Shown: positions 17,387 to 26,766, counted from the first letter of the stretch. The stretch is 52,733 nucleotides of DNA from Desulfococcaceae bacterium HSG9 (GCA_030378005.1 JAUCGF010000106.1:1-52733); one strand, 5' to 3'. Numbers and translations: made by a program. Notes: a model not told the origin generated them from the letters alone.

Positions 17387-18373
17387 ATGCTTGCTTTTAT
17401 AATTCGACGACTGGCTCAATCTCTGTTTGTGATGTTCTTCGTGGCCATGGTCGCTTTTTTAATGTTCAATTATGTAGGCGATCCGGTGCATCAGATGGTG
17501 GGGATTGACACCTCGTTTGAAGAACGGGAGGCGTTGCGCGAGCATCTGGGCTTGAATGACCCGGCTCTGGTGCAGTTTATGCGCTTTATCGGTCATGCGA
17601 TGCAGGGTGAGTTCGGTTTGTCTTATCAACACAAAAGACCGGTGGCCGACTTATTCAGAGAACGGCTGCCGGCCACGTTGGAGCTGTCATTTGTAGCTGC
17701 TTTGTTGGCGCTCGTTGTGGGTGTGCCGATGGGTGTTTATACGGGACTGAACCGCAACGGTTTTATAAGCAAGCTGTTTATGACTTTCTCCCTGATCGGC
17801 ATCTCTTTGCCGACGTTTTTAATCGGTATCCTGCTAATTTTTATCTTTGCCGTGATTCTCGGTTGGTTGCCTTCATTCGGTCGCGGTGAAGTGGTCACGG
17901 TGGGCGTTTGGACAACAGGGCTGCTTACCCAATCCGGGCTGAAAGCGCTGATCATGCCGTCTGTTACTCTGGGTTTGTTTCAATTAACCCTTATTATGCG
18001 GCTAGTGCGTTCGGAAATGCTGGAAGTTTTGCGCACCGATTATATCAAGTTTGCCAGAGCGCGCGGTCTCAGCAACCGGGCCGTGAATTTCGGTCATGCG
18101 CTCAAAAACACGCTGGTTCCGGTGATTACGATTACGGGCCTGCAAATCGGCTCGATTATCGCTTTTGCCATTATTACCGAAACGGTGTTCCAATGGCCGG
18201 GCATGGGCTTGATGTTTTTGCAAGCCATCCATAATGTGGATATTCCGATCATGTCGGCTTACCTGCTGTTGGTGGCGTTCTTTTTTGTTGTTATCAATCT
18301 GATTGTGGATATGCTTTACTATGTGGTGGATCCGCGCTTGCGGATCGATTTGGGAAAAGCCAATGGACACTGA
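17387..18373 (+). CDS. dppB: Peptide ABC transporter permease DppB
   Basis: 328 residues, six membrane helices, with the DppB/OppB N-terminus (MLAFIIRRLAQSLFVMFFVAMVAF) and the EAA-loop region YIKFARARGLSNRAVNFGHALKN that contacts the ATPases. It forms one half of the peptide channel. The last 11 bases overlap the start of dppC. The start ATG has no Shine-Dalgarno match because it directly follows the repeat tract; translation may depend on the folded leader or an unseen signal. Confidence 0.92.
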   Translation: MLAFIIRRLAQSLFVMFFVAMVAFLMFNYVGDPVHQMVGIDTSFEEREALREHLGLNDPALVQFMRFIGHAMQGEFGLSYQHKRPVADLFRERLPATLELSFVAALLALVVGVPMGVYTGLNRNGFISKLFMTFSLIGISLPTFLIGILLIFIFAVILGWLPSFGRGEVVTVGVWTTGLLTQSGLKALIMPSVTLGLFQLTLIMRLVRSEMLEVLRTDYIKFARARGLSNRAVNFGHALKNTLVPVITITGLQIGSIIAFAIITETVFQWPGMGLMFLQAIHNVDIPIMSAYLLLVAFFFVVINLIVDMLYYVVDPRLRIDLGKANGH

Positions 18374-19316
18374 AAAATTGTCTCCCCGCAAGGGATGGCG
18401 AATTGCAGCAACTATGAGACGGTTGGCTGACAGTGATATTTTTTATTCTTTTTGTCATTCACCGGTAACCGTCATTGCTGCGCTTGTCACCCTGCTGATT
18501 TTCACCAGTGCGCTAACGGCATCCTGGATCGCGCCCCAAAATCCGTTTGATCTGGCCAGTCTTGATCTGATGGATTCGCATATTCCGCCGGCTTGGGAGG
18601 ATGAAGGGGATAAACGTTATCTGCTTGGCACGGATGATCAAGGCCGTGATATTCTTTCCACGATTTTATACGGTTCGCGCATTTCCCTGATGGTCGGATT
18701 TTTAAGCGTCATTTTTTCAATGGTTTTGGGCGTCAGTTTGGGAATTATATCCGGCTATGCGGGCGGGCTGATTGATGTGTTCATTATGCGCATCGCTGAA
18801 ATCCAGATCAGCTTTCCGGCCATTTTGATTGCGCTTTTGGTGGATGGCGTCCTGCGCACTCTGCTCCCGGATGCGCATTCAGCGCAATTGGCTATTATCG
18901 TTCTGGTTTTTTCAATCGGTGTTTCCGGATGGGTGCAATACGCCCGCACAGTGCGCAGCTCCGCAATGGTGGAAAAAAACAAGGAATATGTTCAGGCGGC
19001 GCGTGTTATCGGTATCCATCCGGTGCTGATTATGACGCGCCATATTCTGCCCAATGTGATGGGGCCGGTGCTGGTAATCGCTACGATTCATCTGGCCGTG
19101 GCAATTATCACCGAAGCCACGCTTTCTTTTCTTGGCGTGGGAGTGCCGCCAACCCAGCCATCTTTGGGCACTTTAATTCGTATTGGCAATGACTTTCTGT
19201 TTTCCGGTGAATGGTGGATTACCATTTTTCCCAGTGCCGCATTAGCGATTTTGGTGCTGGCCGTGAATCTTTTAGGCGATTGGCTGCGTGATGCGCTGAA
19301 TCCTAAGTTGAGGTAA
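18363..19316 (+). CDS. dppC: Peptide ABC transporter permease DppC
   Basis: 317 residues from ATG 18363, inside the end of dppB. It has the OppC-type N-terminal extension, the LLGTDDQGRDILSTILYGSRISL segment that marks DppC/OppC, six helices and an EAA loop (EYVQAARVIGIHPVLIMTRHILPN). It pairs with DppB in the membrane. Overlap with dppB indicates translational coupling. A large palindrome separates it from dppD. Confidence 0.92.
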   Translation: MDTEKLSPRKGWRIAATMRRLADSDIFYSFCHSPVTVIAALVTLLIFTSALTASWIAPQNPFDLASLDLMDSHIPPAWEDEGDKRYLLGTDDQGRDILSTILYGSRISLMVGFLSVIFSMVLGVSLGIISGYAGGLIDVFIMRIAEIQISFPAILIALLVDGVLRTLLPDAHSAQLAIIVLVFSIGVSGWVQYARTVRSSAMVEKNKEYVQAARVIGIHPVLIMTRHILPNVMGPVLVIATIHLAVAIITEATLSFLGVGVPPTQPSLGTLIRIGNDFLFSGEWWITIFPSAALAILVLAVNLLGDWLRDALNPKLR

Positions 19317-19329
19317 ATTTCATTAAGCA

Positions 19330-19407
19330 TGTAGGGTGGGTGCAGCGAAGCGAAACCCACCAAATGCTGATAAACGGTGGGTTTCGCTTCGCTACACCCA
19401 CCCTACA
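19330..19407. repeat. Near-perfect 32-bp inverted repeat between dppC and dppD
   Basis: The arms 19330-19361 and 19376-19407 match over 32 bases with one mismatch around a 14-base loop (sequence type TGTAGGGTGGGT...ACCCACCCTACA). In mRNA this is a very stable hairpin. It lies inside an operon and has no T-run, so complete termination is not expected; attenuation or 3'-end protection of the upstream message is possible. Confidence 0.9.
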
Positions 19408-19424
19408 TTTGAACATTAACACCC

Positions 19425-20396
19425 ATGCTCAAAGTTGAAAACCTGACAATCCGATTTGATACGCGCTACGGTCCTTTGACGGCTGTGGATGACGTCACTT
19501 TTGAGGTGCGGCCCGGCGAAGTGTTCGGTCTTGTGGGAGAATCCGGAGCCGGTAAATCATTAACCGGCCAGTCGATTATCGGTCTGCTGGATCCGCCGGG
19601 TTATATTGCCGGCGGCCAAATCACTCTTGAGGGAACACGCATCGACAACCTTGCCTATAATCATCTGCGGGCGCTCCGAGGTCGTAAAATCGGCATGATT
19701 TTTCAAGACCCGCTTACCAGTTTAAATCCGCTTTACACCATTGGCAAACAACTGACGGAAACCATTTTAACGCACTCATCTATGACAAATGCCGAGGCGC
19801 AGAAGCAAGCGATTGCGTTGTTGACCGATGTCGGCATCCCTGGAGCCGGTGAACGGATCAACTGCTACCCGCATCAATTTTCCGGCGGTATGCGCCAGCG
19901 GGTGGTGATTGCTCTGGCACTTTGCGTCAATCCTCAATTGGTAATCGCTGATGAACCAACAACCGCATTGGATGTTTCGATTCAGGCGCAGATTCTGTCC
20001 TTATTGAAGCGGATGTGCCGGGAACATGGCGCGGCCGTGATTTTGATCACTCATGACATGGGCGTGATCGCTCAAGTCGCTCAACGGGTGGCGGTTATGT
20101 ATTCCGGTCGTTTGGTGGAAATCGGTGATGTGCGCCAGGTGGTCAAACATCCGCAACATCCTTACGCTCGCGGCCTGATGGGTTCCATTCCTTCGCTGCA
20201 TCATCAGGTTGATCAACTGACTCAAATTGATGGCACGATGCCCCGGCTCACAGATATTCCGTCCGGATGCGCATTCCATCCCCGCTGCCCGGACTGCTTT
20301 GATTTGTGCAAGGATAAGCGTCCCCCTTTGAAAAAAATCGCTGATTCCCATATCGCCTGCTGGCTTTATGCAAACGAGGCGCATCATGCCGGATAA
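19425..20396 (+). CDS. dppD: Peptide ABC transporter ATP-binding protein DppD
   Basis: 323 residues. Walker A GESGAGKS, Q-loop FQDPLTSLNP, signature FSGGMRQRV, Walker B LVIADEPTTALD and H-loop THDMG are all intact. The C-terminal oligopeptide-transporter extension with CAFHPRCPDCFDLC suggests an Fe-S or metal-binding cysteine cluster, common in this subfamily. It powers uptake with DppF. No Shine-Dalgarno is visible in the 17 bases after the palindrome. It overlaps dppF by 11 bases. Confidence 0.93.
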   Translation: MLKVENLTIRFDTRYGPLTAVDDVTFEVRPGEVFGLVGESGAGKSLTGQSIIGLLDPPGYIAGGQITLEGTRIDNLAYNHLRALRGRKIGMIFQDPLTSLNPLYTIGKQLTETILTHSSMTNAEAQKQAIALLTDVGIPGAGERINCYPHQFSGGMRQRVVIALALCVNPQLVIADEPTTALDVSIQAQILSLLKRMCREHGAAVILITHDMGVIAQVAQRVAVMYSGRLVEIGDVRQVVKHPQHPYARGLMGSIPSLHHQVDQLTQIDGTMPRLTDIPSGCAFHPRCPDCFDLCKDKRPPLKKIADSHIACWLYANEAHHAG

Positions 20397-21384
20397 AGAT
20401 ACAGCCTTGCTCAATGTCACCGGTTTGAAACGCTATTTTGACGTATCCCGACCGTTTTTGAACCGCGTTTTTGAACGCCAAAAACGGCAGTATTTGAAAG
20501 CTGTCAATGGGGTCAGTTTTTCGATAAAACGGGGTGAAACTTTTGCGCTGGTGGGTGAATCCGGGTGCGGCAAATCAACAGTTGCGCATCTCGTAGTGGG
20601 GCTTTTTCCGCCATCATCCGGCAAAATCGAATTTGATGGCATCAACATGACGGCTTTGAAAAATCGCGCGCAACTCCGGCCGGTGCGACGGCGCATGGCC
20701 ATGATTTTTCAAGACCCTTATGCCAGTTTAAATCCTCGCTGGCGGGTAAGCAATATTATCAGTGAGCCGATCAAAGCATTCGGCCTTATTAACGGGCGTC
20801 AGGCAATCATTCAGCGCACGTCCGCTTTGCTCGAACAAGTGGGTTTGTCGCCGCAGGACAGCTCAAAATTTCCACACGAATTTTCGGGCGGTCAGCGTCA
20901 ACGCATCTCCATTGCACGCGCATTGGCCGGTGAACCGGAGTTCATTGTTTGTGACGAACCCACGTCAGCATTAGATGTTTCCGTACAGGCGCAGATATTA
21001 AACCTGATCAAAAATTTGCAAACAAAATTTGGTCTTTCCTATCTGTTCATTTCCCATGATCTTGCGGTTGTGCGCCATATTGCGGATCATGTGGGCGTTA
21101 TGTATATGGGGCGTCTCTGTGAAATCGCGCCGGTGAATACGCTTTTTCAAAATCCCTGCCATCCTTATACACGAATGCTTTTAGACACTATTCCGGATAT
21201 TGAAAAGATGGGCAATGAATGCGCTCCGCCGCAAGGTGAAATTCCCAATCCACTCAGTCCGCCAAGTGGATGCGCTTTTCATCTGCGTTGTCCCCAAGCA
21301 ACCGATCATTGCATCAATAACCGACCTGAATTGGAAAACATAGCATCTGATGTTAAGGTGGCATGCTTTCAGGCTCGCTCTTAA
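20386..21384 (+). CDS. dppF: Peptide ABC transporter ATP-binding protein DppF
   Basis: 332 residues from ATG 20386, which overlaps the dppD stop. Walker A GESGCGKS, FQDPYASLNP, signature FSGGQRQRI, Walker B FIVCDEPTSALD and SHDLAVV are present. The C-terminal CAFHLRCPQATDHC cluster follows. It is the second ATPase of the transporter. The last 65 bases (21311-21375) are repeated at 22253-22317 with four differences, just past the next gene, showing that a duplication took place here. Confidence 0.93.
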   Translation: MPDKDTALLNVTGLKRYFDVSRPFLNRVFERQKRQYLKAVNGVSFSIKRGETFALVGESGCGKSTVAHLVVGLFPPSSGKIEFDGINMTALKNRAQLRPVRRRMAMIFQDPYASLNPRWRVSNIISEPIKAFGLINGRQAIIQRTSALLEQVGLSPQDSSKFPHEFSGGQRQRISIARALAGEPEFIVCDEPTSALDVSVQAQILNLIKNLQTKFGLSYLFISHDLAVVRHIADHVGVMYMGRLCEIAPVNTLFQNPCHPYTRMLLDTIPDIEKMGNECAPPQGEIPNPLSPPSGCAFHLRCPQATDHCINNRPELENIASDVKVACFQARS

Positions 21385-21396
21385 ATTCTTAATCTT

Positions 21397-21473
21397 AATC
21401 TTAATCATAATCGTACTCTTAATTCTAAATTTTCTTAAACTGGAGGATTAAGAGTACGATTATGATTAAGATT
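21397..21473. terminator. Perfect 27-bp inverted repeat after dppF
   Basis: The arms 21397-21423 and 21447-21473 are exact complements (type AATCTTAATCATAATCG...), with a 23-base loop. The position immediately after the last dpp gene suits a transcription end or processing structure, but the stem is AT-rich and not followed by a clean T-run. A repeat origin is equally possible. Confidence 0.6.
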
Positions 21474-21491
21474 AGGAAATAGGAGAGTGAT

Positions 21492-22247
21492 ATGGAACAA
21501 ACTCTGGCAGTCAACTACACCGCACAAGTAAAACAAAAGCTAATTGCATCAGGTGCAGAATTAGCTGGCGTTGCCGATACCGAACCTTTGAAGGCACTTA
21601 AAACGGACCCTCCGAATCTTTTGGATTCTTTCACCAGAGCGCTTTCAGTAGCCGTACAGTTGCCGGCCGCCGTATTTGAAATGATTGAAGATCAACCCAC
21701 GCCGATCTATGATTCGGTTTATCAAACGGCAAATCGCATCTTAGATGAAATTGCTTTTAAAACAGCTAAAAGGCTTCAAAACGATGGTTTTCTGAGTCTT
21801 CCGATTCCGGCGTCTCAGGTTTTAGACCGACAAAGCTGGTATGCCGCAATCAGCCATAAAGCGGTGGCCCGTATGGCCGGATTGGGTTGGCAGGGGAAAA
21901 ATCTTTTGCTCATAACACCTCAATATGGCTCGCGTGTGCGCTTGGCAACTGTGTTGACAAATGCGCCTTTGATCATTGACACACCGGTTAAAAATCGTTG
22001 CGGTAATTGTATGATGTGCCGCGATGCTTGCCCGGCTGGTGCTATAAAAGGAATCAACACCGAAGATCATTATAAAACCAGAAATGAAGCGATGCATTTT
22101 GATAAATGTGCTGCCAAACTGGGGAACCAATTTGCCCGGCTTCCGGAAATCAGCGCACCGATATGCGGAATATGTATCAAAGTATGTCCCTTCGGACGTA
22201 AGTTTGAAAAGCGATCCACCCCTCGTAAGCATGAAAATGGGAAATAA
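21492..22247 (+). CDS. QueG-like double 4Fe-4S protein
   Basis: 251 residues. The C-terminal third has two 4Fe-4S motifs (CGNCMMCRDACPAGAI and CGICIKVCPFGR). The N-terminal part (with ALSVAVQLP and the KAVARMAGLGWQGKNLLLI segment) resembles epoxyqueuosine reductase QueG and its paralogues in anaerobes. True QueG is longer (about 350-380 residues) and binds cobalamin; this shorter protein is more likely an uncharacterised QueG-related reductase. AGGAG lies before the ATG. It is bracketed by the dppF 3' end and its duplicate. Confidence 0.75.
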   Translation: MEQTLAVNYTAQVKQKLIASGAELAGVADTEPLKALKTDPPNLLDSFTRALSVAVQLPAAVFEMIEDQPTPIYDSVYQTANRILDEIAFKTAKRLQNDGFLSLPIPASQVLDRQSWYAAISHKAVARMAGLGWQGKNLLLITPQYGSRVRLATVLTNAPLIIDTPVKNRCGNCMMCRDACPAGAIKGINTEDHYKTRNEAMHFDKCAAKLGNQFARLPEISAPICGICIKVCPFGRKFEKRSTPRKHENGK

Positions 22248-22252
22248 ACCGA

Positions 22253-22320
22253 GCATCAATAACCGACCTGAATTGGAAAACATACCATCTGATGTGAGGG
22301 TGGCATGTTTTCAGGCTTGA
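22253..22320 (+). pseudogene. Duplicated 3' scrap of dppF
   Basis: The 65 bases 22253-22317 match the end of dppF (21311-21375) at 61 positions. They keep the frame (INNRPELENIPSDVRVACFQ) and run into a TGA. There is no start. It is the residue of a duplication that placed the QueG-like gene between two copies of the dppF end. Confidence 0.88.
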
Positions 22321-22411
22321 AACTTCCTGAAAATGGTATAGCGCTATTCTCACAGGCATTCTTGAAAAATCCCTCAATAAACCATTGGTTGCTATATGAA
22401 AGAAACAGGTT

Positions 22412-23542
22412 TTATTGATAAATATGCCGCAGCCGTTCAACCCCTTGCACTAATTTGTCGGTAGCGTAATAAGCGAAACTTAACCGCAGATAATTGTGCA
22501 AAGCGTTTTCGCTTGAAAAACGGACGCCCGGTTGAAATCCCGTTTTATGCGTTTCCGCAATGGCAAGCAGGTCTTCCGCATCTACGTCGTCGGGCAGTTG
22601 ACACCATAAAAAGTAGCCGCCGTGCGGTTCGGAAAATTTCAGAAAAGGCATTTTCAGGCGCAACGCCTGACTCATGGCTTGAATACGTTCGCGATATACA
22701 TTTCTCAAATGATGCAAATGCTCTTTTTGCAGGCCAAGTTCGATCATGCTGTTTACCACACTTGAAACGAACGGGTTCAATCCGCCTCCGCTGTTCAGGT
22801 AACCGCGAATCAAAAAACGTTTTATCAACGCAGGGTCGGCTTGAATCCAGCCCAAGCGCAACCCCGGTGCCAGAATCTTGGAAAAGGAGCCTAATGAAAG
22901 AACGCGTCCGGATGAATCATTCGTTGCCAAAGGCGGCGGCGGCGTCCGGGTGTAAGCCAACAATTGATACACTTCGTCGGCAACGATCATAAAATCGTGC
23001 TTTTGGCTCAAGCGAATCAGATGTTCACGCCGCGCCGCAGACAATGTCACTCCGGCAGGGTTGTGGAATACGGGGATGGTGTAAACAAAAGCCGGTTTAT
23101 ATTTTTCCAGACGCTCTTCCAAAGCCTCAATAATCAGGCCATCGTGATCAATCGGCGTTCCGATGATATTCAGTTGATAATCGGCAAAAATGTGTAAAGC
23201 CAAGAAATAGGAAGGTTCTTCAACAATAATGGTGTCACCGGGGCGGGTGAACAGGGCGCAGATCAGATCAAGCGCTTGGGAAGTGCCGGCGGTGATAAAC
23301 AGATGCTCGGGGTTTACCGTGACATCGTATTCATGGGTAAGAAACCGGGCCAGCGAGGTTCTGAAATTGCCATCGCCCTGTTGCCGGCCATACTGCAATA
23401 TTTTGCGGTTTTTCGGATTAAGGCAATGTGATGCTGCCAGGGCCATTTTATCCACCGGAAGGAGGTTTTCATCCGGCTGGCCGATTCCGAGGTGAATGAC
23501 ATCTTCAGGCACACTGACCTGCGTTATTTGAATTTCAGACAT
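22412..23542 (-). CDS. PLP-dependent class I aminotransferase (MocR/2-aminoadipate type)
   Basis: 376 residues. Fold type I aminotransferase features include TAGTSQALDLI (PLP phosphate loop), VYTIPVFHNPAGVTLS, the D-x-Y motif VADEVYQLL, and the Schiff-base lysine in SLGSFSKILAPGLRLGW. The layout matches the aminotransferase domain of the LysN/2-aminoadipate group; there is no fused GntR domain. It probably transaminates an aromatic, branched or aminoadipate-type amino acid with 2-oxoglutarate, but substrate is not readable. It stands alone on the minus strand, with a repeat-containing gap on its 5' side. Confidence 0.85.
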   Translation of the reverse strand: MSEIQITQVSVPEDVIHLGIGQPDENLLPVDKMALAASHCLNPKNRKILQYGRQQGDGNFRTSLARFLTHEYDVTVNPEHLFITAGTSQALDLICALFTRPGDTIIVEEPSYFLALHIFADYQLNIIGTPIDHDGLIIEALEERLEKYKPAFVYTIPVFHNPAGVTLSAARREHLIRLSQKHDFMIVADEVYQLLAYTRTPPPPLATNDSSGRVLSLGSFSKILAPGLRLGWIQADPALIKRFLIRGYLNSGGGLNPFVSSVVNSMIELGLQKEHLHHLRNVYRERIQAMSQALRLKMPFLKFSEPHGGYFLWCQLPDDVDAEDLLAIAETHKTGFQPGVRFSSENALHNYLRLSFAYYATDKLVQGVERLRHIYQ

Positions 23543-23706
23543 GGCATCCTCAATATGTGCAAATTTAGTAACCGTGATTGAAAAACTTACCCATTTTTCT
23601 TGCTCTTGCTCTTGATCTTACTCATGTCATTGATTGAATTAGGGAAGCTATTTAATCACTGATCATTATTTGGCATCTTTCAAATCAGTTCTGAAGTGGT
23701 TTAAGT

Positions 23707-23800
23707 ACTTGGACATATATTTTCAGGTTACAAATTCTGCTGGAAATCGGATTTTTCTAAAAAATCCGATTTCTGAAATACCGGAAAACTTTTGTCCAGT
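23707..23800. repeat. Palindromic element in the gap between two divergent-spaced minus-strand genes
   Basis: The core GAAATCGGATTTTT-CTA-AAAAATCCGATTTC (23743-23773) is a perfect 14-bp stem. Imperfect outer arms (ACTTGGACATATATTTTCAGG with CCGGAAAACTTTTGTCCAGT) extend it to 94 bp. It lies just past the end of the acyl-CoA synthetase gene and, with its A/T tracts, could act as that gene's terminator. Nothing else is seen in 23543-23858. Confidence 0.7.
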
Positions 23801-23858
23801 TACTTACACTTTTCTCAGGAGTGCTAAACTTATGTTGGGCGGAATGGACAGAGCATCT

Positions 23859-25994
23859 TCAGTCTTTTAAGATAATGCGCGCATCCACAATGCTGACGCC
23901 CTTTTCATACACAATCACCGGATTTAAATCCATCTCTTTGATTTCAGGATAGGATTGGATTAATTCGGAGCATAGCAAAAGCAATTTGCGCAGCGCTTGC
24001 TGATCTAACGGAGCTTGGCCGCGAGCGCCGCTTAACAACGGATAGGCTTTGATCTCCTTGATCATTTTACCTGCCGCGGCAGGCGATATGGGAAGCACAC
24101 GGAACACAACATCCTTCATGATTTCAACCAGGATACCGCCGATTCCGAACATAATCACCGGTCCGAATTGATCATCGATTTTGGTTCCGATAATCACTTC
24201 TGTGCCGGATTCAGCCATCGGGGCTACAAGAACTCCCCTGATATCGGCCTTGGAGTCAAATTTTTTGGCGTTCTGGATAATATCGTTATATGCCGTGCGA
24301 ATCTCGTCTTCGGTTTTCAGATTGATACGCACGCCCTTGGCATCGCTTTTATGTAAAATATCTGGCGATACAATTTTGAGTACGACCGCGCCGCCTGTCT
24401 TTTGGGCATATTTAACCGCTTCATCCGCGTTGGCAGCCAGATATTCGGCAGGGATTCGCGCTCCATGAATCCGGAACAGCGCTTTGGCTTCATGCTCCAA
24501 CAAACAGTTGCGCCCTTCCTCGCGCGCCTTGCGAAGAATTTCCTGGCCTTTGGTTTTAATTTTTGATTTACTATCCAGGATAAATCCTGCTTTGGAATGA
24601 TATTGTTTCAGGTAACGGCCATATTTCGCCAAAACGCCGACGCATTTGCAGGCCACGTCCAAAGAGTCGTAAACAGGAATGTCATAATACCGCAGAAGGT
24701 GAAGCGCATGGGGTTTTTCAGAGGTGTAAAGGCTGTGCAGGATAATCGGCTTTTTGCGTTTACGCACGAGTTTACCCATACGATGGGCGCCGTCTTCTTC
24801 CATAAGCGCCAATTTTTCGGCAAAACGGATGCCGTAACCGCCGAATAGTCCGACAATTAAAAGACCGCCGATATTGCGATCTTTAAGAATAATCTCAGCG
24901 CAGTCGGCAAACACCGATGGATCATCGTCAGTGCCGCCGGCCACATCCACCGGGTTGCGCAATGAAGCGGCTGCCGGTAGAATCTTGCTTAAACGTTTTT
25001 TTGTTTTTTTATCCAACTCGGGCATATTCACGCCCAAATCGGTGAGAAGGTCAGCGGCAATGGTGGCATGTCCGCCGCCGTCAGCCAAAATAGCGACATT
25101 GTTATTTTTAATACGCGGCAAACTGGAAAGGGTTTCAGCCGCCGGAAAAAGTTCGTCCGAATTTTCTATCACCGTTATACCTGCGCGTTCAAAAGCGCCC
25201 CGGGCGACTTCCGAAATGCCGGCCAACGCGCCGGTGTGCGAACCCGCCGATTGTTTTCCGGTGGCGGATCGACCGCTTTTCAACAAGATAACGGGCTTGT
25301 TCAATGTCGTTTTATAGGCCTGCTGGAGAAAAGCACGCCCTTCCCGCATCCCTTCAACATACATCAAAATCGCTTTGGTGTCCGCATCCTGGTCAAAAAA
25401 TTCGAGATATTCATGAAATTTAATATCCGCCTCGTTGCCCACACCCACATAGTAAGTAAAGCCTTTCAAGCTTTTGACGCCTGCTTCGGTCAGCAAGGTG
25501 AGCGCCATGTTGCCGCTCTGGGTCAGCAATGCGATTTCACCTTTGGGTGCATTTTTCAATCCCACAAGATTCAAATTGCTTTTCAGGTTCATCATACCGG
25601 AAGTGTTCGGCCCCACCAAGCGGATATTGTTTTTACGGGCTGCGGCAACCATTTTTTCTTCAAGGATGCGGCCTTCAGCACCCAGTTCACCAAATCCGCC
25701 GGCAATGATCACAGCCCCGCTGACGCCTTTTTTACCGCAATCTTCCAAAATGGAGGGAATCGTTCTGGCAGGCGTGGTGATTAAGGCCACATCCACAGGC
25801 TCTTCAATCGCGGAAACTTTGGGATAGCATTTCATCCCCAGAATACGTTTTTCTTTGGGATTCACCGGGTAAATAGCGCCTTCATAATTTTCATCCAAAA
25901 GGGTGCGAATCGACTGGTAGCCCCTCTTGGTCACGGTTTTAGAAGCGCCTACAATAGCCACTGATTCAGCGTTTAAAATTTTATCAAGAGACAT
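23859..25994 (-). CDS. ADP-forming acyl-CoA synthetase (acetate--CoA ligase family, fused subunits)
   Basis: 711 residues from ATG 25994. AAAGGAAT lies just upstream; an earlier in-frame ATG at 26084 lies inside the preceding gene. Domains run as follows: CoA-binding Rossmann domain (~1-130, VAIVGASKTVTKRG), a succinyl-CoA-ligase-like region with the phosphohistidine loop GSHTGALAG, and a C-terminal ATP-grasp domain (~490-711, LFRIHGARIPAEYL...VVLKIVSPDILHKSDAKGV). It converts an acyl-CoA plus ADP and phosphate to the acid, CoA and ATP, or the reverse. One base separates it from the enoyl-CoA hydratase gene upstream, so they are co-transcribed and probably act in fatty or aromatic acid degradation. 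Confidence 0.92.
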   Translation of the reverse strand: MSLDKILNAESVAIVGASKTVTKRGYQSIRTLLDENYEGAIYPVNPKEKRILGMKCYPKVSAIEEPVDVALITTPARTIPSILEDCGKKGVSGAVIIAGGFGELGAEGRILEEKMVAAARKNNIRLVGPNTSGMMNLKSNLNLVGLKNAPKGEIALLTQSGNMALTLLTEAGVKSLKGFTYYVGVGNEADIKFHEYLEFFDQDADTKAILMYVEGMREGRAFLQQAYKTTLNKPVILLKSGRSATGKQSAGSHTGALAGISEVARGAFERAGITVIENSDELFPAAETLSSLPRIKNNNVAILADGGGHATIAADLLTDLGVNMPELDKKTKKRLSKILPAAASLRNPVDVAGGTDDDPSVFADCAEIILKDRNIGGLLIVGLFGGYGIRFAEKLALMEEDGAHRMGKLVRKRKKPIILHSLYTSEKPHALHLLRYYDIPVYDSLDVACKCVGVLAKYGRYLKQYHSKAGFILDSKSKIKTKGQEILRKAREEGRNCLLEHEAKALFRIHGARIPAEYLAANADEAVKYAQKTGGAVVLKIVSPDILHKSDAKGVRINLKTEDEIRTAYNDIIQNAKKFDSKADIRGVLVAPMAESGTEVIIGTKIDDQFGPVIMFGIGGILVEIMKDVVFRVLPISPAAAGKMIKEIKAYPLLSGARGQAPLDQQALRKLLLLCSELIQSYPEIKEMDLNPVIVYEKGVSIVDARIILKD

Positions 25995-25995
25995 T

Positions 25996-26766
25996 TTATT
26001 CCTTTCTTTTACGCTCCTCAAACGTTTGCAGGGAATCCTGCCGTTCTTTGGTGGAAACGCACGCCAAACATGCTTCAACTTCATACTCCATCAACGCTTC
26101 CATACTGACTTCGCCTCGTGCCATCAAAAGCCCTTTTTTAATCATCTTGATTGAAAATGCAGAGTTGGCGGCAATTTTTTCAGCCATCTCCCGCACAGAC
26201 GTCATCAACTGCTCCGAAGGAACCGCTTTATTCACCAGACCGATGCGCTCCGCTTCGCGGCCATCAATGTAGTCGCCGGTGAACAAAAGTTCTTTGGCTT
26301 TGCCCGGTCCGATTAAATCCTGCACCAAACGCATGGCGCCGCCGGTAACGGATGAAGTCACTTTGGCTTCGGGTGAGCCGATTTGGGCATCTTCTGCGGC
26401 AATGCGGATATCGCAAGCCAGGGCCAGTTCATAACCGGAACCCAGCGCATATCCGTTGATAGCTGCAATCGTGGGCTTTTCAAAGCGGATAATCTGGCGT
26501 GAAGCAGCCTGAAGTTCTTCCAGATAGTCGCGGTAATCTTCCAGACTGCGGTTCTTGGACTCTTTTAAATCCGCGCCGGTGGAAAAGGCTCGTCCTTCAC
26601 CGGTGACAATCAGCGCTTTAATTTGCGGATCATTTTTGACATCATCCAGCGCAGTTTGAAAATCAAGCCACAATTGTTTGTTCATCGCATTCAATACCTT
26701 CGGACGATTTAACTTAATTGTGGCAATGCCTTGGTCTTTTTCATAAATGATACATTCGAAATCCAT
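25996..26766 (-). CDS. Enoyl-CoA hydratase/isomerase family protein
   Basis: 256 residues of the crotonase fold. The oxyanion-hole segment GEGRAFSTGADLKE and the AINGYALGSGYELALACDIRIAAEDAQIGSPEAKV segment are clear. The second catalytic region reads TSSVTGGAMRL where many hydratases have GIIPGAGGTQRL, so the exact reaction (hydratase, isomerase or other crotonase chemistry) is open. It acts on a CoA thioester and is the first gene of a two-gene unit with the ADP-forming acyl-CoA synthetase. Confidence 0.9.
   Translation of the reverse strand: MDFECIIYEKDQGIATIKLNRPKVLNAMNKQLWLDFQTALDDVKNDPQIKALIVTGEGRAFSTGADLKESKNRSLEDYRDYLEELQAASRQIIRFEKPTIAAINGYALGSGYELALACDIRIAAEDAQIGSPEAKVTSSVTGGAMRLVQDLIGPGKAKELLFTGDYIDGREAERIGLVNKAVPSEQLMTSVREMAEKIAANSAFSIKMIKKGLLMARGEVSMEALMEYEVEACLACVSTKERQDSLQTFEERKRKE

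Noticed and set aside
18303..18362. Longer start for dppC
   Set aside because: It would extend dppC deep into dppB; ATG 18363 in the usual overlap gives the normal family N-terminus.
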